Below, one piece after another: positions 1-6,391 of a DNA stretch of 64,000 bases. The translations under genes and the position numbers were made by a program. The notes under the pieces are model-generated. The model did not search any database and had not been told where the DNA came from. It saw only the letters and a program-made list of their open reading frames with translations. The DNA is taken from the NCBI RefSeq assembly GCF_030418295.1, contig NZ_JAUHQA010000001.1, positions 496,001 to 560,000 on the forward strand. The letters are read 5' to 3'. This DNA is from Demequina muriae (GTDB lineage: Bacteria; Actinomycetota; Actinomycetes; Actinomycetales; Demequinaceae). How positions within the stretch are numbered: the stretch's first letter is position 1; each line of letters begins with the position of its first letter.

Positions 1-1
1 C

Positions 2-562
2 GAGATCCTCTCCGGCGACGCGCGAGACCTGGTGCTCGGTGGAGCCATCCTGTCGATCATCGCCAACCCCCTGCTGTTCGCCTGGGCCACCCGCGCCTAC
101 CGCGAGACGGAGGATGTGGTGCCCATCGCCGATGCGCCACGAGAGTACGAGGGCGAGGACCACGTGCTCGTCGTGGGATTCGGGCGCGTGGGTGCGCGGG
201 TCGCTGAGGGCCTGTGGGCACGCGGCGTCCCCACCGTCGTCGTGGACGATGACGAGCGCCGGGTCGAGACCCTACGGGAGCAGGGCCGCGAGGCGATCCT
301 GGGCAATGCCGTGCGCGCGAAGGTGCTCATGGCTGCGGGCATCGACGCCGCGACGGTCGTCATCGTCGCGATCCCCGACCCGTTGAACGCCGGCGCCATC
401 GTGTCGAAGGCCCGCGCGATGCGACCCGAGGCACGGATCATCGGCCGCGGGCACCGCGACGTGGACGTTGAGTACCTGACGGAGATGGGCGCCGACCGCG
501 TCATCGTGGGCGTGCACGAGACGGCTGACCTCATGGTCGCGGAGGCGGACTCCCGGGCCTAG
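2..562 (+). CDS. CPA2 cation/proton antiporter, C-terminal part (partial)
   Basis: The gene is cut by the left window edge; the frame is open from base 2 and ends at TAG 560-562 (186 aa visible). The first residues (LVLGGAILSIIANPLLF) look like the last membrane helix of a YbaL/KefB-type CPA2 antiporter. They are followed by a RCK/TrkA-N Rossmann domain with the nucleotide-binding GFGRVG motif and an acidic VVDDD strand end. In this family the RCK domain senses NAD(H) and gates K+ or Na+/H+ exchange at the membrane. The GTG at 32 is internal to the membrane domain and is not the true start. Which cation it carries cannot be told from this fragment. It converges on the small gene at 594-737. 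Confidence 0.85.
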   Translation, partial: EILSGDARDLVLGGAILSIIANPLLFAWATRAYRETEDVVPIADAPREYEGEDHVLVVGFGRVGARVAEGLWARGVPTVVVDDDERRVETLREQGREAILGNAVRAKVLMAAGIDAATVVIVAIPDPLNAGAIVSKARAMRPEARIIGRGHRDVDVEYLTEMGADRVIVGVHETADLMVAEADSRA

Positions 563-593
563 CCCCCCGGGTGGCGGCTGGTCTCTGAGGCCC

Positions 594-737
594 TCAGTGC
601 GACTTCCGGGCGAGCCTCCACATGGTCCAGTTGATGCGCATGAAGCGGAAGAACTGGAACACGGGGTTGCGCCGGCGCCGCAGCTCCTGCGGCGTGGGAA
701 GCGGCGCCTGGGCGATGCGCTCGTTGGTGGTATCCAT
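594..737 (-). CDS. 47-aa basic small protein co-transcribed with the SQR-like gene
   Basis: A short reading frame begins with ATG at 737, with a strong AAGGAGG Shine-Dalgarno just upstream that overlaps the stop of the preceding oxidoreductase gene (11-nt gap). It ends with TGA at 594-596. The 47-residue product has an N-terminal TNERIAQAPLPTPQEL segment, an RRRRNP turn and a hydrophobic/basic tail (FQFFRFMRINWTMWRLARK). The tail could be an amphipathic or membrane-surface helix. The tight coupling suggests it works with the flavoprotein, perhaps as a membrane anchor or small subunit. That role is inference; I do not recognise the family by name. Confidence 0.7.
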   Translation of the reverse strand: MDTTNERIAQAPLPTPQELRRRRNPVFQFFRFMRINWTMWRLARKSH

Positions 738-748
738 GGCGTGCCTCC

Positions 749-2209
749 TTACTCGGGGATCCAGGTCCAGCCTGGCTTGACCTTGGCCTTGTAGATGAAC
801 AGCGTGTGCAGCAGCCGCTTCACCCAGTGACCGGCGAGGCCGATCTCCCCGAACGTCTCCTTGAGGTTGCGGCCCGTCTCCGGATACTTCTCCCAGTCGG
901 GGACCACGGGGCTCATGGTCATCGCGGCGGCGGTGCCGGAGCGCATGCCCGTGCCCGCCGAGGCCACGCATGCGGCCGCCATCTCGGCCATCGACGCCGC
1001 ATGGGTCGGGACCGTAGCGCCCTTGAGGATCATGTCCGCGATGGAGAACGCGACGACCTTGCCGATGGTCCCCGACGGCATGCCGGTTCGGGGCGGACTC
1101 GGCGCCACTGCCAGGCCCTCCGGCGTGGCACGGGGCCTCGAGATCTGGTGGGGCGGGGCGAACGCGATGCCCACCGCGAAGCAGTTCGGGTACGTGGGGT
1201 TCTGGTACGTACGGGGCCAGTCCTTCGCGGTCCACTCCTCGAACGGCCGCTTGGCGTAGTCGGCGTCGACCTTCATGAAGCCGGATGGCGCGAACACGGT
1301 GTCGGTGATGTCCTCGCCCGCGCGGTCGTAGGCCTTCCAGTCGGCGCCCTTGAAGGGCGGAAGCAGCATCGCGAAGTCATACGGCAGGTCGTTGTGCGAA
1401 CCGTCGAGCTGGTCGTAGTGGATGACGCCCGGTTCGATGCTCGTGACGGCGGCGCCCGTGACCGCCTTGACGCCGCGCTCGCGGTACAGCGACTCGGTCC
1501 ACAGCTGGCTCGTGGTCCGGAAGCCGTTCTGCTCGAACTGCATCCCGCCCACGCCGAAGTCGCCCAGCTCGTTCTCATTGGTCAGATAGACGAGCTCGAC
1601 GCGATCGCGAACGCCCGCCTCGCGCAGCTCGTGCTCGACGTTGAAGGTGTACTCGAAGGCCGCTCCTTCGCAGGTGCACGTGCCGTGACCGACGCCGATG
1701 ACTACGCGCTTGTCCTCGCCGTTCTTGCAGGCGGCGATGACCTGCTGCAGCTTGACGTGCGCGTCTTCGGCATGGGCTGGGGTGCACACCGACACGGTGT
1801 TGCCCTCGTCCGGACCCAGTCCAGGCGTGGCGCCGAAGTTGAGTTTGGGGCCTGTGGCGTTGATGAGGTAGTCGTAGCGGATCTTGTCGACCTCGCCCGC
1901 CTTCTCGGCAGAGGTGAGTTCGACCTCGACAGCAGGACGGTCGTCCTCCGCATCGCCCTCGGGCCACAGCGCGAAGGCCTTCGCCTGGACGAATCTGATG
2001 CCGTGCTTGGCATAGATCGGGGCCAAGGGGAACACGACATCTTGGGGAGACATCCGTCCGACGCCCACCCAGATGTTGGAGGGGATCCAGTTGTACTTGG
2101 CGTTCGGGGAAACGACCACCACCTCGTGGGCCTTGCCGAGACGCTTCTTCAGATACAGGGCTGCGGTGTGACCCGAGACTCCCGCACCCAGAACCACGAC
2201 ACGAGCCAT
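749..2209 (-). CDS. Sulfide:quinone oxidoreductase-like FAD flavoprotein
   Basis: This 486-aa protein starts with a beta strand and dinucleotide fold (VVVLGAGVSGHTAAL). It fits the SQR / flavocytochrome-c sulfide dehydrogenase family. Enzymes of this type oxidise sulfide and pass electrons to quinone at the inner face of the membrane. Cysteines lie in GHGTCTCEGAAF (about residue 175) and in NPTYPNCFAVG (about 350), the kind of pair used in SQR redox chemistry. The C-terminal tail (HTLFIYKAKVKPGW) is hydrophobic and basic, as in membrane-associated members. The ATG at 2209 has GAAGAAGGTGATC upstream. The 47-aa gene follows in the same operon. A related NADH-dehydrogenase-like flavoprotein is the alternative; substrate assignment is moderate. 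Confidence 0.75.
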   Translation of the reverse strand: MARVVVLGAGVSGHTAALYLKKRLGKAHEVVVVSPNAKYNWIPSNIWVGVGRMSPQDVVFPLAPIYAKHGIRFVQAKAFALWPEGDAEDDRPAVEVELTSAEKAGEVDKIRYDYLINATGPKLNFGATPGLGPDEGNTVSVCTPAHAEDAHVKLQQVIAACKNGEDKRVVIGVGHGTCTCEGAAFEYTFNVEHELREAGVRDRVELVYLTNENELGDFGVGGMQFEQNGFRTTSQLWTESLYRERGVKAVTGAAVTSIEPGVIHYDQLDGSHNDLPYDFAMLLPPFKGADWKAYDRAGEDITDTVFAPSGFMKVDADYAKRPFEEWTAKDWPRTYQNPTYPNCFAVGIAFAPPHQISRPRATPEGLAVAPSPPRTGMPSGTIGKVVAFSIADMILKGATVPTHAASMAEMAAACVASAGTGMRSGTAAAMTMSPVVPDWEKYPETGRNLKETFGEIGLAGHWVKRLLHTLFIYKAKVKPGWTWIPE

Positions 2210-2365
2210 GCTCGATCACCTTCTTCGCTGATCACGGCGCGGAACGCCACGACATAGTTCCGGTATACGCCCCTGGGCGCCGCACATGGGGGGACCGAAG
2301 TCCCGCCAGGGGTGCGCGCGCTCGCTGGGGACGGCCCGGAGGGGTGCGAAGGGCCGATGCGGGGT

Positions 2366-2761
2366 CTAGCCGCGGGCGGTCGACTTCGAGTCGCGTCGCT
2401 CCTTGAGCCACCACAGCGGCAACAGCAGGGTGGCGATCGCCGTGACGAGCCACACGATGAGGGTGCCGATCACCCACGTGGTGACGCCGGTGATCTCCAG
2501 CCCGTCGCCCACCAGCGTCGCGATGAGCAGTGCGACGAAGGTCGACACCAGCCCCACGCCACCCGTGAAAGCGTTGGCGTAGCGCATCGACATCTTCAGG
2601 ATGAACGGCGACAGGATCGACTGGGCGATCGCGAAGATCACCACCACGGTGACGAACCCGGACACGGTGATCTCGAAGTCGTCGAGGAGCAGGGATGCGA
2701 CCCAGAGCCCGAGGGCAGAGGACGCGACGAAGATCAGCACACGGATCAGAAATCGGATCAT
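2366..2761 (-). CDS. Phage-holin-family / four-TM small membrane protein
   Basis: The product is about 131 aa and almost entirely hydrophobic. It has four predicted helices, the first near FLIRVLIFVASSALGLWVA and the last near WLVTAIATLLLPLWWL, and a basic tail (KERRDSKSTARG). It resembles the actinobacterial phage-holin-family (superfamily IV) proteins, chromosomal genes of unknown role. The start is uncertain: ATG at 2761, or GTG at 2770, which sits closer to the AGGAG upstream. The frame stays open to 2842, but that would run into the PadR promoter. It is transcribed away from the divergent PadR gene. Confidence 0.7.
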   Translation of the reverse strand: MIRFLIRVLIFVASSALGLWVASLLLDDFEITVSGFVTVVVIFAIAQSILSPFILKMSMRYANAFTGGVGLVSTFVALLIATLVGDGLEITGVTTWVIGTLIVWLVTAIATLLLPLWWLKERRDSKSTARG

Positions 2762-2842
2762 GATCGGCACGCTACTCCTGAGCAGGTCCCTGCGCGCGAC
2801 GAACGGGGCACTCCGGACCCTCGTGGCGCGATCGTTAGACAA

Positions 2843-2860
2843 TAGTGTGCGTCACACAGT
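2843..2860. promoter_or_regulatory. Imperfect dyad, candidate PadR operator
   Basis: The stretch tagtgtgcgtcacacagt is an imperfect inverted repeat (GTGTG-cgt-CACAC core) ending 13 bases before the padR-like ATG at 2873. PadR regulators commonly bind such dyads over their own promoters, so autoregulation is likely. This is a sequence-based prediction only. Confidence 0.45.
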
Positions 2861-2872
2861 ATCGTGTGGTGC

Positions 2873-3211
2873 ATGCTCGATTCTGCGCTCGTCGCCGCAC
2901 ACCGCCAAGAACTGCGCCGTGGCACGTCGTCACTCGCGTGCCTCGCACTGCTCGCGAGCGCGCCCGACTACGGCTATCACCTGATCGAGAGGCTTGCGGC
3001 GCTCGGGCTCGACGTCGAGGCCAACACGCTGTACCCGTTGCTGCGCCGCCTGGAGAAGCAGGGCCTCCTCACCTTCGAGTGGGACACGACCCAGGCACGC
3101 CCGCGAAAGACCTATCGCACCTCCCCCGCCGGCGAGGAGCTCATCGCCGTGCTTCGCCAGGACTGGGCATCCCTCACGGCCGCCCTCGATCAGACCGGAG
3201 AGCACTCATGA
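2873..3211 (+). CDS. PadR-family transcriptional regulator
   Basis: The protein has 112 aa and the PadR winged-helix signature: YGYHLIERLAALGLDVEANTLYPLLRRLEKQGLL, then the wing segment with RPRKTYRTSPAG, then a short helical dimerisation tail. I place the start at ATG 2873; no Shine-Dalgarno precedes it and a TATCGT-like hexamer lies 7 nt upstream, so it is probably leaderless. The stop overlaps the next start (ATGA at 3208-3211). A regulator translationally coupled to a membrane protein is the common PadR-DUF1700/permease-prefix arrangement. A candidate operator is just upstream. Confidence 0.9.
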   Translation: MLDSALVAAHRQELRRGTSSLACLALLASAPDYGYHLIERLAALGLDVEANTLYPLLRRLEKQGLLTFEWDTTQARPRKTYRTSPAGEELIAVLRQDWASLTAALDQTGEHS

Positions 3212-4179
3212 CCCTCACCGACCGCTACGTCGCCGCCACCCTGTCGCGCACGCCCGCCGCCCAACGCGGCGACGTCGAGGCGGATCTCCGCGCGGCGATC
3301 GCCGATGCCATCGAGGCGCGCCTCGAGGCTGGCGAGTTCGCGGACTCAACCGACCCCGCATCGGCCGCCGAGACCGCAGTCCTGAACGCGATGGGCGACC
3401 CCGAGGCGCTCGCGGCCACGTATGCCGACAGGCCCCTCCATCTCATCGGGCCGCGCCTGTACCTCCAGTGGAAGCGCCTCACGGTGCTGCTGCTATCCAT
3501 CGTCGTGCCCATCGTCGCCGTCGTCGTCGGCATCGCGACGGCCATCGACGATGAGTCCGCTGCGACCGTCGTCGGCACCGCGCTCGAAGCGGCGTGGACC
3601 ACCGCGATCATGATCGGCTTCTGGGTGACGGTGGTCTTCGCTGTGCTTGATCGTGCCAGCCAGAAGGAGATCGAGGAGATGACGACGCCCTGGACGGTCG
3701 AGCGCATGCCCACCGTCCCCGAGGCGCACGTGAGCTGGTCCGACACGGTGGGATCGTCCGTCGCCCTGGCCGTGACGGCGGCGCTGATCATCTGGCAGCA
3801 GTACGGGCTGTGGTGGGGCGCGAGCGCGGGCCAGCCGATCATCAATCCCGAGCTCTGGGCATTCACTCTCCCAGCACTGCTCGCGCTGATGGTCATCGAG
3901 CTGGTCACCGTGATCGCACGTCACGCACGCGGGCACTGGACCATGCGCGACTGGTGGGTCTCGCTCGCGCTCAACGTCGCGACGGCAGCGCTGCTCGCAC
4001 CGTCGATGCTCGGGGGTACGTTCCTCAACACGGACCGATTCGACGAGCTCGGATGGCCCGATGAAGCCTCGCCCCTCTCGCTCGAACAATTCCAGACGGT
4101 GCTCTGGATCAGCGTGCTCGTCGTGGTCGTCGCTGACATCGTGACCGGCTGGCGACGGGCACGGCACGCGCCTCGATGA
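3208..4179 (+). CDS. Permease-prefix/DUF1700-like membrane protein paired with PadR
   Basis: A 323-aa protein whose first 75 residues form a soluble helical domain (LTDRYVAATLSRTPAAQRGDVEADL, then NAMGDPEALAATYADRP), like the permease-prefix/DUF1700 region found next to PadR regulators. About six to seven hydrophobic segments follow from residue 90 to the end. It overlaps the PadR gene by four bases, so the two are one operon. The family function is not established; envelope-stress or transport roles have been proposed for relatives. No catalytic motif is visible. Confidence 0.75.
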   Translation: MTLTDRYVAATLSRTPAAQRGDVEADLRAAIADAIEARLEAGEFADSTDPASAAETAVLNAMGDPEALAATYADRPLHLIGPRLYLQWKRLTVLLLSIVVPIVAVVVGIATAIDDESAATVVGTALEAAWTTAIMIGFWVTVVFAVLDRASQKEIEEMTTPWTVERMPTVPEAHVSWSDTVGSSVALAVTAALIIWQQYGLWWGASAGQPIINPELWAFTLPALLALMVIELVTVIARHARGHWTMRDWWVSLALNVATAALLAPSMLGGTFLNTDRFDELGWPDEASPLSLEQFQTVLWISVLVVVVADIVTGWRRARHAPR

Positions 4180-4195
4180 GCGGGAGCGCGGAGCG

Positions 4196-4612
4196 CTACT
4201 CCATCCCGCGCGTGACCCGGTTCCACGCGTTGACCAGCGCGACCGTCTCGACCACGGCGCCGAGCTGCTTCCTCGTGAAGAACTGGCCGGCCTCGTCGCG
4301 AGCGGCGGGCTCGAGCCCGCGCGGGTAGTCGGTGAGAATCTCGGCGAACCGCAGCGCGGCGGCGTCCCCCTCGCTCACCAGATCCTCCCGCATCAGCATG
4401 ACGGGGCGCGCGAGAGCGGCAATCAGCTCGGGGCGCTCGCCCATGGCCGCGAGCTGCTCCGAATGCAGGCGCACGCTGAAGGTGCAGCCGTTGATGTGCG
4501 AGCAGCGGAGCCGGATCATCTCCCGCAGGCGCGGCTTGAGCTCGCTGCCCGCCGTCGCGTCGAAGCCCTCGAGGGACCTGAGGAACTCGGCACTGACCTT
4601 CGCGACACTCAC
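4196..4612 (-). CDS. AhpD-like carboxymuconolactone decarboxylase-family protein, second Cys replaced
   Basis: The protein resembles the AhpD/CMD fold of alkylhydroperoxidase-like proteins: SELKPRLREMIRLRCSHINGC, then RLHSEQLAAMGE, then helices ending VVETVALVNAWNRV. AhpD enzymes use a CxxC pair in NGCxYCxxxH. Here the motif reads NGCTFSVRLH, so the second cysteine is Ser, although an extra Cys sits five residues upstream (RCSHINGC). Classic peroxidase chemistry is therefore doubtful. The start is ambiguous: GTG 4612 gives 138 aa and GTG 4636 is the alternative. The open frame runs further to 4786, but that part is arginine-rich and probably not coding. Confidence 0.75.
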   Translation of the reverse strand: MSVAKVSAEFLRSLEGFDATAGSELKPRLREMIRLRCSHINGCTFSVRLHSEQLAAMGERPELIAALARPVMLMREDLVSEGDAAALRFAEILTDYPRGLEPAARDEAGQFFTRKQLGAVVETVALVNAWNRVTRGME

Positions 4613-4815
4613 GACGGCGACGCTACCAACCTGCACCGACACGGCGCCACCGTCCCTGGTGATCCTCCGGCGCCTCGGAGGACGCCGACCAATCCGGCGC
4701 CCCTCCGCGTGCGAACCTCGGTCACAGTCGCGGCGCCGTGCCTCTTTCTGAGCGGCGGCACGGCGCGGCGATGGTCCGAGATCCACTGCATCGATGCTTC
4801 GATGGGGGAGCCTAG

Positions 4816-5481
4816 ATGAACGCCGCCGTCCGCCCCGAACGGAGGTCGCCCATGGAGCGACGCCACCTGCACGCCGTCAGCGACGACGTGCCCCGCGTGT
4901 CGCGCCACGAGCCGGACGCCTCTGCCGCTCAGCGGCTGGACGACCTGCTGGTGGCGTCGGGCCGAGGCTCGGCTCAGGCGTTCGAGGGGGTGTACGCCGC
5001 GATGGCGACGCCGGTGTACCGGCTGGCACTGCGGATCGTGCGGGACCCTGGCATGGCCGAGGACATCGCTCAGGAGGCGTTGGTCGAGGCGTGGCGCAAG
5101 GCTCCGGAGTTCCAGCCCGGCCGCGGCAGCGCCAAGACGTGGATGCTCACGATCGCGCATCGGCGTGCCGTTGATCGTGTGCGCCGCGAGCAGCGCCAGC
5201 GTCAGCAGATGGAGGCCGAGGCCGCCGTCGCTGAACGCGAGGAGATGCCTGCGGACCAGGACACCGTGGTGGAGGTCGACTTCCGACGTTGGCAGTCGGA
5301 GCGAGTGCGAGGAGCGCTCGACACGCTGACGGACATTCAGCGGGAGGCGATCGAGCTCGCCTACTACGGCGGATGCACCCAGACAGAAGTGGCGGCACGG
5401 CTCGGAGTGCCGCTCGGCACCACGAAGACCCGAATACGAGACGGTATGAAACGGCTACGCGACGCATTGGAGGAGGGATAG
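4816..5481 (+). CDS. sigK: ECF sigma factor, SigK type
   Basis: A 221-aa ECF sigma factor. Region 2 holds LALRIVRDPGMAEDIAQEA and WMLTIAHRRAVDRVRREQ; region 4 holds LTDIQREAIELAYYGGCTQ and a helix-turn-helix with VPLGTTKTRIRDGM. The AHRRAVDRVR and ELAYYGG motifs and the adjacent RskA gene place it in the SigK (ECF19-like) group. Such factors redirect RNA polymerase when the membrane anti-sigma is cleaved. ATG 4816 has GGGGGAG upstream; ATG 4852 (209 aa) also has a good GGAGG, so the start is uncertain. Its stop overlaps the ribosome site of rskA. Confidence 0.9.
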   Translation: MNAAVRPERRSPMERRHLHAVSDDVPRVSRHEPDASAAQRLDDLLVASGRGSAQAFEGVYAAMATPVYRLALRIVRDPGMAEDIAQEALVEAWRKAPEFQPGRGSAKTWMLTIAHRRAVDRVRREQRQRQQMEAEAAVAEREEMPADQDTVVEVDFRRWQSERVRGALDTLTDIQREAIELAYYGGCTQTEVAARLGVPLGTTKTRIRDGMKRLRDALEEG

Positions 5482-5483
5482 CC

Positions 5484-6245
5484 ATGGATCTGCACGAGAT
5501 GGTCGGCGCCTACGCCCTCCACGCCCTTGACGACGACGAGACTCGCCGCTTCGAGGAGCACCTTGCCCACTGCGACGAGTGCCAGTCGGAGCTCGCCAGC
5601 CTCGACGGCACGCTCGACGCCCTCGCCGAGCCCGGCGACGACGCGTCGACGGTCGCTCCCGCAAGCCTGCACGGCTCAGTGTTCGACGAGATCGCCCGCA
5701 CCGCCCAGGTGCCGGTATCCGAGGACGCCGCTGCGCCCGAATCGACGACGACGCCAGACTCCCCCGCTGCGCCCGCGTCGCTCGACGCGGCCCGCGCATC
5801 GGCCGATCGCCGTCGCCGCCGCATCGGCCCGCGGCTGCTGGTCGCCGCCGCTGGCGTGCTGGCCGTGGTGGCCGTGGGCATCGGGTTCATCGCGAGCGGC
5901 GCCGACGAACGCGCCCTCGCGGAGGAGGCCGAGCGCGTGCGCACGGCCGATGACTCGATCGAGTATGCCCTCGGACTGGGCGCCGCGACCCTGCACGTGT
6001 CCCAGGCAGAGGGCGGAGTCGCACTCATCGGCGACACCCCCGACCTTCCCGACGGCGAGACCTACCAGGTGTGGGTGGTGCCGGCGGATGGCTCGGCCCC
6101 CGTGCCCGGTCCTGTGCTCGGCGACGGTGAACTCGCCCTGGCGTGGATCACGGACCTGGACGGCGCCGCCGCGGTCGCGGTGAGCGTGGAGCCCGAGGGC
6201 GGGTCGACGACGCCGACGGAAGTCGTGACAGCCGTCGAGCTCTAA
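5484..6245 (+). CDS. rskA: Anti-sigma-K factor RskA
   Basis: A 253-aa single-pass membrane anti-sigma factor. The N-terminal zinc-finger-like ASD has MVGAYALHALDDDE and HLAHCDECQSEL (His and two Cys). A long linker rich in Ala, Pro and Ser precedes one membrane helix near residue 115 (LLVAAAGVLAVVAVGIGFI). The extracytoplasmic RskA domain carries the hallmark YQVWVVPADG. It holds SigK inactive until regulated proteolysis releases the sigma factor. The ATG at 5484 follows GGAGGG that overlaps the end of sigK, two bases after its stop, so the pair is co-translated. Confidence 0.92.
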   Translation: MDLHEMVGAYALHALDDDETRRFEEHLAHCDECQSELASLDGTLDALAEPGDDASTVAPASLHGSVFDEIARTAQVPVSEDAAAPESTTTPDSPAAPASLDAARASADRRRRRIGPRLLVAAAGVLAVVAVGIGFIASGADERALAEEAERVRTADDSIEYALGLGAATLHVSQAEGGVALIGDTPDLPDGETYQVWVVPADGSAPVPGPVLGDGELALAWITDLDGAAAVAVSVEPEGGSTTPTEVVTAVEL

Positions 6246-6391
6246 CCGCACGCCCTTCCCCGCCTTAGCGTCCCAGTGGTCGGTGCTTGTCGCGATTCGG
6301 AGGTCCGTGATTCCTGGCGGACGCTGAGCGTCGCTGGCGCCCGCAGACTGCTGTGCCCGCGCATCGGCCGCGTTCTGAAAGAATGGCCCCC

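Noticed and set aside
594-1235. A 213-codon frame on the minus strand that contains the small 47-aa gene
   Set aside because: Only its last 47 codons, from ATG 737, have a ribosome site and a protein-like sequence; the rest overlaps the SQR gene in another frame.
2761-2842. Longer N-terminus for the holin-like protein from a TTG at 2842
   Set aside because: It would run into the PadR promoter/operator and adds a basic, non-membrane stretch with no ribosome site.
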